Source of the DNA: Pseudomonas guineae
GTDB taxonomy: Bacteria > Pseudomonadota > Gammaproteobacteria > Pseudomonadales > Pseudomonadaceae
Reading direction: 5' to 3'
Assembly: GCF_900113745.1 (NCBI RefSeq)
Contig: NZ_FOQL01000003.1
Span: forward strand, 310,001-374,000
DNA: 64,000 bases
This document shows, piece by piece, positions 16,475-26,111 of this stretch (its first letter is position 1; every line of letters begins with the position of its first letter). The position numbers and the translations under genes were made by a program. The notes under the pieces were generated by a model that was given only the letters and a program-made list of their open reading frames with translations, had not been told where the DNA came from and did no database searches.

Positions 16475-17218
16475 ATGTTGCACAGCCAGAAAGACATCGA
16501 GAAGTGCGTTATCAGCGCCGCCGACGGCGACATTGGCCAAGTTAAGGATATCTACTTCGACGATCACGCCTGGGCGACCCGCTACCTCATCGTCGACACA
16601 GGGCGTTGGTTGGCAGAACGCAAAGTGCTGATCTCGCCCATTGCCATCAACCGCCTCGAGTGGGAGGCGAACAAGCTTCACGTCGCGATCACCCAGGAGC
16701 AAGTCAAACACAGCCCCATCATCGACACCGACAAGCCCGTATCCCGGCAGCATGAGGTGCAGTACATGGGCTACTACGGCTATCCCAATTACTGGGGCGG
16801 CACCGGGATGTGGGGCAACGGCATGCTGCCGATGGGCTTGTACCCCGGCTCCGCTGTGCTGCCCGGTGGCAACGTAGCGCTGGAACAAAGCAACGAACAA
16901 AGCGCAATGGCCGACCAGGCGAACCATCGTGACGACGATCCGCACCTACGCAGTTGCCAGGCGGTCATCGGTTACCACATCCACGCCAGCGATGGCGAAG
17001 TGGGCCATGTTGATGGGTTTCTGATTGATGATGAAAGCTGGGCCATCCGCTACCTGGTGATCAATACCAGCAACTGGTGGGTCGGGCACAAGGTGCTCAT
17101 CGCGCCGGAGCAGGTCAGTGGCGTGCATTGGCCCGACAGAACCGTGACCGTGGACCTGAGCCGTGAGGCAGTGAAGGCCGCCCCCGCCTACGACCCAGCA
17201 ATCGAGCTAGACCGCTAA
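16475..17218 (+). CDS. PRC-barrel domain protein (two PRC domains)
   Basis: 247 aa from the ATG at 16475, preceded by AAGGAAG about 8 nt upstream. An upstream in-frame GTG at 16445 lacks a site. Two PRC-barrel units: residues 1-70 (DGDIGQVKDIYFDDHAWATR) and about 160-240 (DGEVGHVDGFLIDDESWAIR), each followed by RYL(I/V)(V/I)xT and a VLI(S/A)P strand. The linker is Gly/Tyr/Trp-rich (YMGYYGYPNYWGGTGMWGNG). PRC barrels bind proteins or RNA in processes from photosynthesis to rRNA processing; the job here is unknown. Followed 44 bp later by PPK2, probably one operon. Confidence 0.85.
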   Translation: MLHSQKDIEKCVISAADGDIGQVKDIYFDDHAWATRYLIVDTGRWLAERKVLISPIAINRLEWEANKLHVAITQEQVKHSPIIDTDKPVSRQHEVQYMGYYGYPNYWGGTGMWGNGMLPMGLYPGSAVLPGGNVALEQSNEQSAMADQANHRDDDPHLRSCQAVIGYHIHASDGEVGHVDGFLIDDESWAIRYLVINTSNWWVGHKVLIAPEQVSGVHWPDRTVTVDLSREAVKAAPAYDPAIELDR

Positions 17219-17262
17219 CGCGAGAAGCACAACGGTTGCCCGGCGACGAAAAAGGACATCAC

Positions 17263-18129
17263 ATGAAAATCGACGCCACTGCATACAAACTCCGCGAAGG
17301 CGATACGGTCGACCTCGGCCTTTGGCCTACCAACGTCAAACCGCTGTGCAAGTCGAAGAAGAAGTACCACAAAGTGCTGCAAGGCCACGTTGATCGCTTA
17401 AGCGACCAGCAACGCATGCTCTACGCGTCTAACCGCCATTCCTTATTACTGGTGTTTCAGGCGATGGATACCGCGGGCAAGGACGGCGCCATCCGTCACG
17501 TGATGTCGGGTATCAACCCGCAAGGCTGCCAGGTGTTCAGCTTTCAGCACCCGAGTGCGCGCGAACTCAAACACGACTTCCTCTGGCGCACCACCCGCGA
17601 CCTGCCTGAGCGCGGGCGCATCGGCATCTTCAACCGCTCGTATTACGAAGAAGTGCTGATTGTGCGCGTGCACAAAAGCCTGCTGCACAGCGAGCACCTG
17701 CCCGACCCTGAGCCCGACGAATCGGTGTGGCACGGCCGTTACCGCTCAATCGTTGACCTGGAAAGACACTTGCACGCCAACGGTACGCGCATCATCAAGG
17801 TGTTCCTGCACGTGTCGAAAGAGGAGCAGCGTAAGCGCCTGCTGGCGCGCATTGATGAGCCCGACAAGAACTGGAAGTTCAGCGCGGCCGACATCGCCGA
17901 ACGCGAGTACTGGGACGCCTACATGCAAGCCTATGGCCATGCCCTGGGCGCAACCAGTACGGCGGACTCGCCCTGGTTCATCGTGCCAGCCGACAACAAG
18001 CACAACGCGCGGCTGATCGTGTCGCAGATCGTGCTCGATGCACTGCAAGGTCTTAAGTTGAGTTACCCGACGGTCAACGCGGCGCGGCGGCAGGAGCTAA
18101 AAACGATTCGCAAGCAGCTGGAAAAATAA
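17263..18129 (+). CDS. polyphosphate kinase 2 family protein
   Basis: 288 aa from ATG at 17263, with AAAGGA 6-7 nt upstream. A start at 17236 would lack a site. PPK2 family: Walker A AMDTAGKDGAIRHVMSG (near residue 67), lid-type basic region RTTRDLPERG, and Walker B IGIFNRSYYEEVL (about 118-130). It transfers phosphate between polyphosphate and nucleotides (AMP, ADP or GDP, depending on class), making it an energy or stress enzyme. The single PPK2 domain and AMDTAGKDG motif resemble the polyphosphate:AMP/ADP phosphotransferases; the class is not certain. Confidence 0.9.
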   Translation: MKIDATAYKLREGDTVDLGLWPTNVKPLCKSKKKYHKVLQGHVDRLSDQQRMLYASNRHSLLLVFQAMDTAGKDGAIRHVMSGINPQGCQVFSFQHPSARELKHDFLWRTTRDLPERGRIGIFNRSYYEEVLIVRVHKSLLHSEHLPDPEPDESVWHGRYRSIVDLERHLHANGTRIIKVFLHVSKEEQRKRLLARIDEPDKNWKFSAADIAEREYWDAYMQAYGHALGATSTADSPWFIVPADNKHNARLIVSQIVLDALQGLKLSYPTVNAARRQELKTIRKQLEK

Positions 18130-18447
18130 GCAGGTACCGACTCGACCGACCCAGCATTCGTAAACACTGGATGATTGAAGCACCTCACTTCGTCGCCGCT
18201 AATTAGTCAGGCGAGTGCAATCGCTGGTCATAACCAATTCAAAAAACTGGCCCGAAGCGGTGTCAGTGGACGGTCAAGTGCAATGCACTTATGCACCCGC
18301 AGGTCTGCCGAAGAAGGCAGTAGAGCAACACTGATTCAGGAGGGGCATTAGCCGCGACATGACTCGTTAAAGGCTCGCCGCAAAAGCTCCGCCCACGCGG
18401 ATCACCCTCTCACTGAAACATTGATCAGCCAGCGCAAACACAGCCAC
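18130..18447. other. gap after PPK2, with a short STAS-remnant-like segment
   Basis: No supported gene. On the minus strand at about 18268-18235 the sequence GCTTCGGGCCAGTTTTTTGAA resembles the segment GCTTCGGGTCAGATTTTTTT of the STAS-like remnant at about 15985 (core GCTTCGGG-CAG). It may be another fragment of that gene or a short repeat at the right edge of the accessory block. Otherwise nothing is recognised. Confidence 0.3.
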
Positions 18448-18487
18448 AAAAAAAACGGGCTTATGCATCACGCATAAGCCCGTTTTT
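18448..18487 (-). terminator. intrinsic terminator of the DAHP synthase gene (bidirectional)
   Basis: ACGGGCTTATGC (18455-18466) pairs perfectly with GCATAAGCCCGT (18472-18483) around a 5-nt loop. It has an A-run on the left (T-run on the minus strand) and a T-run on the right, so it can stop transcription in both directions. It marks the right boundary of the accessory block. Confidence 0.9.
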
Positions 18488-18503
18488 GTTGCAGCTAGCT
18501 AAA

Positions 18504-19592
18504 TCAGCCGCGCTGACGCTTAGGCAACACGTCTTTGAGCTTGGCGTGCATGCCGCGCAGGGTTTTCTCGGTGCTTTCCCAGTCGATGCAGGCGTCGGTG
18601 ATGGATACGCCGTACTTGAGCTGGCTCAAGTCCTTGGGAATCGACTGAGCGCCCCAACCCAGGTGGCTTTCGACCATCAGGCCGACGATGGATTGGTTGC
18701 CTTCCAGAATCTGGTTGGCGACGTTGTCCATCACCAGCGGTTGCAGCGCCGGGTCCTTATTGGAGTTGGCGTGGCTGCAGTCGACCATGATGTTTGGGCG
18801 GATGCCGGCTTTGGTCAGTTCTTGCTCACACACGGCAACACTCACCGAATCATAGTTCGGTTTGCCGTTGCCGCCGCGCAGTACCACGTGACCGTAGGCA
18901 TTGCCCTTGGTGGTGACGATGGACACGCCACCTTCCTGGTTGATACCAAGGAAACGATGCGGACTGGAAACCGACTGCAAGGCATTGATCGCTACGGTCA
19001 GGCCGCCGTCAGTGCCGTTCTTGAAACCGACCGAGGAAGACAGACCAGAGGCCATCTCGCGGTGGGTTTGCGATTCGGTGGTACGTGCACCAATGGCCGA
19101 CCAGCTGATCAAATCCTGCAGGTATTGCGGGGAGATCGGGTCGAGGGCTTCGGTGGCGGTCGGCAGGCCCATTTCGGCCAGGTCAAGCAGCAGCTGGCGA
19201 CCGATGTGCAGCCCGTCCTGAATCTTGAACGAGTCATCCATAAACGGATCGTTGATCAGGCCTTTCCAGCCCACGGTGGTACGCGGCTTCTCGAAATACA
19301 CACGCATGACCAGATACAGACTGTCCGATACCTCGGCAGCCAGTGCTTTAAGGCGCTCGGCATACTCGTGGGCGGCCTTGATGTCGTGGATCGAGCACGG
19401 CCCGACTACCACGAACAGGCGATGATCCTTGCCATCGAGAATATTGCGGATTACCTCACGACCGCTGGAAACCGTGCGCTGTGCAGCTTCAGTCAGCGGA
19501 ATTTCACGCTTGAGCTGTGCAGGGGTTATCAGGGTGTCGTTGGAGGCAACGTTGAGGTCATCAATCGGTAAATCAGCCATCGTGCTATTCAT
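18504..19592 (-). CDS. 3-deoxy-7-phosphoheptulonate (DAHP) synthase, type I
   Basis: First enzyme of the shikimate pathway: condenses phosphoenolpyruvate and erythrose 4-phosphate. 362 aa. Key segments: VVGPCSIHD (62-70, metal/PEP site), KPRTTVGWKG (101-110), ARTTESQTHREMASG (about 187-201), KNGTDGG and MVDCSHANS (metal-binding Cys/His region). It is the AroF/AroG/AroH type whose Pseudomonas copies lie upstream of cysB; which aromatic amino acid inhibits it cannot be read here. Met5 (19580) is an alternative start that matches relatives better; neither start has a clear ribosome site. Confidence 0.94.
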   Translation of the reverse strand: MNSTMADLPIDDLNVASNDTLITPAQLKREIPLTEAAQRTVSSGREVIRNILDGKDHRLFVVVGPCSIHDIKAAHEYAERLKALAAEVSDSLYLVMRVYFEKPRTTVGWKGLINDPFMDDSFKIQDGLHIGRQLLLDLAEMGLPTATEALDPISPQYLQDLISWSAIGARTTESQTHREMASGLSSSVGFKNGTDGGLTVAINALQSVSSPHRFLGINQEGGVSIVTTKGNAYGHVVLRGGNGKPNYDSVSVAVCEQELTKAGIRPNIMVDCSHANSNKDPALQPLVMDNVANQILEGNQSIVGLMVESHLGWGAQSIPKDLSQLKYGVSITDACIDWESTEKTLRGMHAKLKDVLPKRQRG

Positions 19593-19748
19593 CAGTCAGA
19601 GTCATCAGGTCACGGGTGCCGGCCGCCAGCGATCCCCGTGTGGCGGAGCACAGCAATAGGAGCACTGCGGGGAAGCCGAACCTTAGCGCGTAAAGGCACG
19701 GCTCGACAATGGGCATGGCGGCTTGAGCTGTGCCGATGGTTGGATTGA

Positions 19749-20168
19749 CTAACTCAAACTATCGCGGGAAAACTCGGCAGCGTGTTGGCTGATCCACTCT
19801 TGCGCCACGGCCTCAATCGATAAGCTACAGCCCTGCTGCTGCTCACACTGCTTGCGGTAGTGCTCGATGTGGCAGACCTGCTCGACCATGCGGGCGCGAA
19901 ACAAGGTGTCCTCATCAATAAAGGCGATACCCACCAGATAATGCTCACCCTGTTTACGGCACCACGCCACCAGCCCCGGGTAACGTGCCTGTTCGCCGAA
20001 CAGCGGGATGCGCATTTCAACCGCCGTACCACGGCGAAAAGCACGGTTGGAGTTGCAAGCCACGCCACCGAGGCTGATATTGTTGAGCCGCTGTTTGGGC
20101 ACACACGCCTGTTTGCGCAACACCAACTCCACCGGCATATCACTGGGATGACGCAGAAAGTGACGCAT
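19749..20168 (-). CDS. PilZ-domain protein
   Basis: 139 aa. The c-di-GMP-binding PilZ signature is visible: RxxxR as RHFLR (residues 2-6) followed about 25 residues later by NxSxxG as NISLGG. A beta-barrel region (EMRIPLFG, GLVAWCRKQG, YLVGIAFI) follows, then a helical tail. It probably binds cyclic di-GMP and changes the activity of a partner; the partner is unknown. It is divergent from the thioredoxin-like/ketopantoate reductase operon. Normal length for a single-domain PilZ protein with an extra C-terminal helix. Confidence 0.85.
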   Translation of the reverse strand: MRHFLRHPSDMPVELVLRKQACVPKQRLNNISLGGVACNSNRAFRRGTAVEMRIPLFGEQARYPGLVAWCRKQGEHYLVGIAFIDEDTLFRARMVEQVCHIEHYRKQCEQQQGCSLSIEAVAQEWISQHAAEFSRDSLS

Positions 20169-20206
20169 CGGTTACGGCCTCGAATGCCATCAATTTGATA
20201 TCACAT

Positions 20207-20554
20207 ATGAGCAGTATAGTGACTGAACTGGAACTCACCGATTTAGATGCGGATCGTTACCTGCTCGACCTGCCCGGCACTTCACTGCTGATATTCACCA
20301 GCATAGGTTGTGCCAGTTGCCGTTGGGCGCGCCGTGAATTGGCCAAGCTGGACCTGCCCGTGCAGCGCTTGGCGTGGGTCGATGCCGGCGATAATGGTGG
20401 TTTAGTCACGCGTTACGAGGTCTTCCATCTGCCGGCATTATTTGCTGTGCGTGACGGCCAATTTTATGGCGCTGTGCAGGCTCGCTTGCTGAGCGCCGAA
20501 TTAACCCTGGCGCTGAACACTGCCCTGTCGCGCCCAGCTGAGGAGCTTCCCTGA
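20207..20554 (+). CDS. thioredoxin-like protein with CASC motif
   Basis: 115 aa from ATG at 20207 (TTG at 20195 is less likely). Thioredoxin fold with LLIFTSIGCASCRWARREL: the redox-active CxxC is CASC, unlike the CGPC of thioredoxin, and is followed by a basic helix. The cis-proline region is FHLPALFAV. No signal peptide, so cytosolic. The TGA overlaps the next ATG (TGATG), coupling it to the ketopantoate-reductase-like gene. Confidence 0.8.
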   Translation: MSSIVTELELTDLDADRYLLDLPGTSLLIFTSIGCASCRWARRELAKLDLPVQRLAWVDAGDNGGLVTRYEVFHLPALFAVRDGQFYGAVQARLLSAELTLALNTALSRPAEELP

Positions 20555-21501
20555 TGACTGCAGGATCCCGTATTGGCATTATCGGCTCAGGCGCCATTGG
20601 CGGCTTTTATGGCCTGATGCTGGCCCGCGCCGGTTTTGATGTGCACTTTCTTCTGCGCAGTGAATTCACTGCCGTGGCCAGCGAAGGCCTAAGGGTCAAC
20701 AGTGTTGTGCACGGTAATTTGCACGAGCAACCGGTGCAGGCATACCAGTCAGTCGCCGATATGCCACCCTGCGACTGGCTTCTAGTCGCGGCCAAGACCA
20801 CCAGTAACACCGAATTGGCGCCGCTCATCAGCCAGGCGGCGGCTCCGGGCGCCAAGGTGGTGCTGATGCAAAACGGCCTGGGCGTAGAAGACGAACTGCG
20901 TCCGCTGTTACCCGACTCGCTGCACCTGCTCGGCGGCCTTTGTTATATCTGCGCCCATCGCAGCGCGCCGGGAGTGGTCGAGCACCAAGCCCTTGGCGGC
21001 GTGAATCTCGGCTATCACTCAGGCCCGGCGATGGATACAGAGAGTCGCCAGCTGATCCTTGAGCAAGGCACCGGCTTGTTTCAAACGGCGGGGCTGGACT
21101 CCACGGCCATGGCTGAGTTGAGCCAAGCGCGCTGGCAAAAATTAGTGTGGAACGTGCCCTATAACGGCCTGGCCGTACTGCTGAACAGCGCTACCACCGC
21201 ATTGATGGGTAATGCCGATAGCCGTACGCTGATTGAGGCGATCATGCAGGAGGTGGTGGACGCTGCAGGCGCCTGCGGCTATCCGCTGCCCACCGGGTTT
21301 GCCGGTAAGCTACTGGCCGCCACTGAACGCATGCCGGATTACCTGCCGAGCATGTACCACGACTTTGCCCTGCAACGCCCGCTGGAGTTGCACGCTATTT
21401 ATGCCGCGCCCCTGGCCGCCGCCGCCAAGGTCGGCTGCGCCATGCCGCGCACTGAGATGCTCTATCAAGCCCTGCGTTACCTCGAACAACGCCAACCGTA
21501 A
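20554..21501 (+). CDS. ketopantoate reductase family (PanE/ApbA-like)
   Basis: 315 aa. NADPH-binding Rossmann motif GIIGSGAIGGFYG at residues 8-20, then the conserved QNGLGVEDEL (about 109-118) and the catalytic-helix region ARWQKLVWNVPYNGLAVLL (about 192-210), which holds the Lys and Asn of the family. PanE makes pantoate for coenzyme A. Pseudomonas has several paralogues and this member of the cysB region is usually called putative, so the substrate is unsure. It is translationally coupled to the thioredoxin-like gene and 12 bp before the 5'-nucleotidase. Confidence 0.88.
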   Translation: MTAGSRIGIIGSGAIGGFYGLMLARAGFDVHFLLRSEFTAVASEGLRVNSVVHGNLHEQPVQAYQSVADMPPCDWLLVAAKTTSNTELAPLISQAAAPGAKVVLMQNGLGVEDELRPLLPDSLHLLGGLCYICAHRSAPGVVEHQALGGVNLGYHSGPAMDTESRQLILEQGTGLFQTAGLDSTAMAELSQARWQKLVWNVPYNGLAVLLNSATTALMGNADSRTLIEAIMQEVVDAAGACGYPLPTGFAGKLLAATERMPDYLPSMYHDFALQRPLELHAIYAAPLAAAAKVGCAMPRTEMLYQALRYLEQRQP

Positions 21502-21513
21502 AGTGGAGCAGTT

Positions 21514-22419
21514 ATGAGCAAGGGATTAGGCGACAAACTGGTACTGGCGATTTCCTCGCGGGCGCTGTTCGACCTGCGCGATAGCCATCAGATTTATGAA
21601 AGCCAAGGCGTCGCGGCTTATCGCCAATACCAGATTGAGCATGAGGACGAGATACTCGCTCCCGGCGATGCCTTCCCCCTCGTCGAAAAGCTGCTGGCGC
21701 TGAATGCCACCCTTAAGCAACAGCGGGTCGAGGTGATTCTGGTGTCGCGCAACAGTGCCGACACAGGCCTACGCGCGTTCAATTCGATTCAGCACTATGG
21801 CTTAGGCATTTCCCGCGCCGCCTTTGTTGGCGGGCGCAGCCCGGACCCTTATCTCGCCGCATTCGGCTGCCAGTTGTTTCTCTCCACCCATGCCGAAGAT
21901 GTGCGCAGCGCACTGCGCGCCGGCTTTGGTGCGGCGACCATTCTCTCCGGTGGTGCGCGGCGGGCGGCCAGTAATGAACTGCGCATTGCCTTCGATGGCG
22001 ATGCGGTGTTGTTTTCCGATGAGGCCGAGCGGGTCTATCAGCAGGGTGGCCTGGAAGCCTTCCAGAGCCACGAACGCCAGTCGGCCCGTGAGTTACTCGG
22101 CGGTGGCCCCTTCAAACCCTTCCTCGCGGCCCTGCACCGTTTGCAGCAGGAGTTTCCCGAAGAACAATGCCCGATTCGTACCGCCTTGGTTACCGCGCGC
22201 TCGGCTCCAGCCCATGAACGGGTGATTCGCACCCTGCGCGAATGGAATATTCGCTTGGATGAGTCCTACTTCCTTGGTGGCCTGGAGAAAGCAGCGATTT
22301 TGGAAACCTTCGGTGCCGATGTGTTCTTCGACGACCAGGCCGGGCACTGCGAAAAAGCCCGCGAAGTGGTCGCCACCGGGCATGTGCCGCACGGTATCAG
22401 CAACGAACCTCAGCTCTAA
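21514..22419 (+). CDS. cytosolic 5'-nucleotidase (cN-I family)
   Basis: 301 aa. It matches the bacterial 5'-nucleotidase family that resembles vertebrate cytosolic nucleotidase I. Marks are AISSRALFDL near the N-terminus (where HAD enzymes carry DxD-type residues), VILVSRNSADTG (76-87), FDGDAVLFSDEAE (about 160-172) and FFDDQAGHC (about 272-280). It would dephosphorylate nucleoside monophosphates. It ends a run of three closely spaced genes and is followed by a GC-rich hairpin at 22432-22453. Confidence 0.88.
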   Translation: MSKGLGDKLVLAISSRALFDLRDSHQIYESQGVAAYRQYQIEHEDEILAPGDAFPLVEKLLALNATLKQQRVEVILVSRNSADTGLRAFNSIQHYGLGISRAAFVGGRSPDPYLAAFGCQLFLSTHAEDVRSALRAGFGAATILSGGARRAASNELRIAFDGDAVLFSDEAERVYQQGGLEAFQSHERQSARELLGGGPFKPFLAALHRLQQEFPEEQCPIRTALVTARSAPAHERVIRTLREWNIRLDESYFLGGLEKAAILETFGADVFFDDQAGHCEKAREVVATGHVPHGISNEPQL

Positions 22420-22431
22420 CCCTACCCTCTA

Positions 22432-22453
22432 AGCGGGGCACTTGCGCCCCGCT
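22432..22453 (+). terminator. GC-rich hairpin after the 5'-nucleotidase gene
   Basis: AGCGGGGC (22432-22439) pairs with GCCCCGCT (22446-22453). No T-run follows, so it may be only a weak terminator or a 3'-end stabilising hairpin. Confidence 0.45.
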
Positions 22454-22569
22454 GCCCTGCTTACTTGCGCATATAACCATTCGTCCTCAAGACCCTGAGC
22501 ATCATTGACCTGCCCATTGCGCTGCTAAGCTCAAATCAGGCCCGCCAGTCAGGCAGTCAAGGAGGCCGC

Positions 22570-23070
22570 ATGATTCGCTCGATTCTCTATGCCACTGATC
22601 TTGGCCTTTATGCACCCTATATCTTGCAGCATGCGCTTGAGCTGACCCGCTCATTCAATGCCAGCCTGTATGTGGTGCACGCTGTGGAGCCTATGGGCCT
22701 GTTTGCCGAGTCAGTTTTACAAACTTATCTAGATGAAGCACAGCTCAAGAAACTGCGCAGCAACGGCCTGAGCACGGTGATGGCGAGCATCGAGCAGCGC
22801 GTGCTGGAAGGCTTTCGTGATGAGATTGGTGAAGCCTTGCATGACCTTGACCTGATCAAGGCGGTACGCGTGGTACAGGGCGATCCACCGCTGGTGATAC
22901 TCGATGAAGCGCAGCAACTGGGCGTCGACCTGCTGGTCCTAGGTAGCCACAGCCACGGCACGGATATGGACATACCTCTGGGACGCACCGCTTCACGCCT
23001 GGTGCAATTGGCCGAAGTACCGGTGTACCTGGTGCCGATGCTGCAGCATCGCGGCCGCGGAGATCTTTAA
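22570..23070 (+). CDS. universal stress protein UspA family
   Basis: 166 aa, single Usp domain. The N-terminus IRSILYATDLG carries the conserved strand and Asp of the ATP pocket. The C-terminal motif reads LGSHSHGTDMDIPLGRTAS, a variant of the G-x2-G-x9-G(S/T) nucleotide loop, so ATP binding is possible but not certain. An inserted central helix region (about 55-95) is longer than in E. coli UspA. It lies between the nucleotidase and cysB, the position of the Usp gene in other Pseudomonas. AGGAGG sits 5 nt before the start. Confidence 0.88.
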   Translation: MIRSILYATDLGLYAPYILQHALELTRSFNASLYVVHAVEPMGLFAESVLQTYLDEAQLKKLRSNGLSTVMASIEQRVLEGFRDEIGEALHDLDLIKAVRVVQGDPPLVILDEAQQLGVDLLVLGSHSHGTDMDIPLGRTASRLVQLAEVPVYLVPMLQHRGRGDL

Positions 23071-23174
23071 AGAAGCGCAGCAAATATTAATTTTTTGGTC
23101 TAGATTTAATGCTTAACTAGTCATTATGGTTATATAAAACGCCGGCGACCTGAGCGGCTGTCTTTCTGCACTGA

Positions 23175-24158
<984 letters not shown>

Positions 24159-24171
24159 TATCGAGGCAACA

Positions 24172-24199
24172 AAAAGCCGGTCGCGTGACCGGCTTTTTT
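24172..24199 (+). terminator. intrinsic terminator after cysB
   Basis: AAGCCGGTC and GACCGGCTT flank a GCGT loop, with A-run before and T-run after. It can serve cysB on the plus strand and the convergent BASS-family gene on the minus strand. Confidence 0.9.
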
Positions 24200-24220
24200 C
24201 TGCCTGCTAAAAGCTGCTGG

Positions 24221-25105
24221 TCACTCGCTGCGCTTCAGCTCCTGGCCATGGGCAAAGTTCACCCACCAGCCAAACGCGCCTGCGGTAAAGAACATGATGA
24301 TGCTGTAGATGGCGGCCGGGATGGACATGGTCGGGTTATTCAACAGCATCGGGCTCAATGCCAAGGCAATCGCCAGGGTGCCGTTGTGGATGCCGATTTC
24401 CATGCCGATGGCAATCGACTGGCGCAAGCTCAGCTTCAACAAGCGCGGCACCCAATAGCCTACCGCCAGGCTGATCAAATTGAAGGCCAGCGCCGCGCCG
24501 CCCACTAAGGGCGCGTAGTCAACGAACGTCTGCCAGTCCTTAACCACAGCCAGCAGAATGATGATCAGCAAAAACAGCGCTGAGATAATTTTCACCGGCT
24601 TTTCCATGCGTGCAGCAAAGCCTTCGAAACGGCTGCGGATCCACATACCGATGGCCACCGGGCCGAGCACGATGGCAAACACTTGAACCACTTTAGTGAA
24701 CTGCAGCGGCAGTGCCTGATCACCGTCCATAAAATAGGCCAGCGACAGGTTGACGATCAGCGGCATGGTCAGCACGGCGATCACTGAGTTAACCGCCGTC
24801 AGGGTGATATTCAGCGCCACATCACCGTGGGCCAAATGGCTATAAAGATTCGCGGTGGTACCGCCTGGCGAGGCGGCCAACAGCATCAGACCAACGGCCA
24901 GCGCCGGCTCCAAACCAAACGCCTTGGCCAGAAAAAAGCACACCAAAGGCAGCAGCACCAGCTGGCAGCTGAGGCCGATAAACACCGGTTTAGGCAGTTT
25001 CACCACGCGGGCGAAATCCGCTAGGGTCAATGACAAGCCCAGGCCGAGCATGATGATGCCCAGGGCCAGAGGAAGAAACAGGGTCAGTAACGGATCAGCA
25101 GTCAT
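24221..25105 (-). CDS. bile acid:sodium symporter family transporter (BASS)
   Basis: 294 aa, about nine membrane helices. Family marks: the N-terminal GIIMLGLGLSLTLADFARV (16-34), LLAASPGGTTANLYSHLAHGD (about 76-96; core SPGGTTANLYSHLA), and GIHNGTLAIALAL in the late helices. BASS proteins carry organic anions with sodium; bacterial substrates include pantoate and keto acids. The actual substrate is unknown. Confidence 0.88.
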   Translation of the reverse strand: MTADPLLTLFLPLALGIIMLGLGLSLTLADFARVVKLPKPVFIGLSCQLVLLPLVCFFLAKAFGLEPALAVGLMLLAASPGGTTANLYSHLAHGDVALNITLTAVNSVIAVLTMPLIVNLSLAYFMDGDQALPLQFTKVVQVFAIVLGPVAIGMWIRSRFEGFAARMEKPVKIISALFLLIIILLAVVKDWQTFVDYAPLVGGAALAFNLISLAVGYWVPRLLKLSLRQSIAIGMEIGIHNGTLAIALALSPMLLNNPTMSIPAAIYSIIMFFTAGAFGWWVNFAHGQELKRSE

Positions 25106-25211
25106 TATTGTTCTACTCCGGGATCGGGACAGCGTAACGATTCTGGCGAGCGCATGACGATGCTCGCACTGACTTTAGCGGCCAATCAGCCGACCGGGGA
25201 ACCCTATATGC

Positions 25212-25239
25212 AAAAAGGTGCCATAGAGGCACCTTTTTT
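25212..25239 (-). terminator. intrinsic terminator downstream of the SDR gene
   Basis: AAAAAGGTGCC and GGCACCTTTTTT flank a 5-nt loop, between the minus-strand SDR gene (ends 25257) and the minus-strand BASS gene (starts 25105). It separates these two transcription units. Confidence 0.88.
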
Positions 25240-25256
25240 ATCGCCGCATCTGCAGA

Positions 25257-26018
25257 TCAGATCGCCGTTGCACCACCATCCACCGCTAGTGCATGGCCGG
25301 TGGTGAAGGCTGCGTTATCGCAGCACAAGTACAGCACGGCGGTGGCAATTTCTTCGACCTTACCGATACGCCCGACCGGGTGCATGGCCGCCGCAAACTC
25401 GCCCTTTTTCGGGTCAGCTTCATAGGCGCGGCGGAACATAGCAGTGTCGATCACCGCTGGGCAAACAGCGTTGATGCGTACTTTCTTCTTTGCGTATTCG
25501 ATTGCAGCGGACTTAGTCAGACCAATGACTGCATGCTTGGACGCTGAATAAATACTCATCTTCGGCGCCGCACCTAAGCCAGCCACCGACGAGGTGTTGA
25601 CGATGGCGCCACCGCCCTGAGCCAGCAGCAATGGAATCTGATGTTTCATGCACAGCCACACGCCTTTGACGTTAACGCCCATGATCGCATCGAATTCGCT
25701 TTCACTGCCTTCGGCCAGCTTGCCTTTCTCAATCTCGATGCCGGCATTGTTGAAGGCGTAATCCAGACGACCGTAGGCCCCCAGCGTACGCTCCATCAGT
25801 ACCTTGACCTCAGCATCGCGGGTCACGTCACAGCGCACGAACAGCGCATCGCCGCCGGCTTCACGGATCAACGCAACCGTGCCCTCACCGCCTGCCACAT
25901 CGACATCGGACACCACCACTTGCAGACCTTCGTTGGCGAATGCTAGTGCGGTAGCACGGCCAATACCAGCAGCACCACCGGTGACCAGGGCAACCCGGCC
26001 GGAAAAGCTCAAGCTCAT
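25257..26018 (-). CDS. short-chain dehydrogenase/reductase
   Basis: 253 aa classical SDR. Cofactor loop VTGGAAGIGRA (12-22), NNAGIE (about 90-95), and the catalytic Ser/Tyr/Lys in NTSSVAG and YSASKHAVIGL (Tyr about 155, Lys about 159). The C-terminal ALAVDGGATAI is typical. VVSDVDVAGGE after the second strand (Asp after beta-2) suggests NAD rather than NADP. The substrate is unknown. Divergent from an NADP-dependent enoyl reductase-like gene, with an inverted repeat in the shared control region. Confidence 0.9.
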   Translation of the reverse strand: MSLSFSGRVALVTGGAAGIGRATALAFANEGLQVVVSDVDVAGGEGTVALIREAGGDALFVRCDVTRDAEVKVLMERTLGAYGRLDYAFNNAGIEIEKGKLAEGSESEFDAIMGVNVKGVWLCMKHQIPLLLAQGGGAIVNTSSVAGLGAAPKMSIYSASKHAVIGLTKSAAIEYAKKKVRINAVCPAVIDTAMFRRAYEADPKKGEFAAAMHPVGRIGKVEEIATAVLYLCCDNAAFTTGHALAVDGGATAI

Positions 26019-26111
26019 CTGCGTGTCCTCACAAAGATTTAAAAGTCTGTGCTGAGTCTAATCAGCTGCCCACACCCAAGGCAGCACTATCAAACTGGCG
26101 GTGAAGACTCC

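Noticed and set aside
16099..16545. 148-codon frame overlapping the start of the PRC-barrel gene
   Set aside because: It overlaps a well-supported gene, has no ribosome site and its translation shows no family pattern.
18486..19571. Long plus-strand open frame (361 codons) opposite the DAHP synthase gene
   Set aside because: It is the antisense shadow of a conserved enzyme; its translation has no recognisable domain and no ribosome site.
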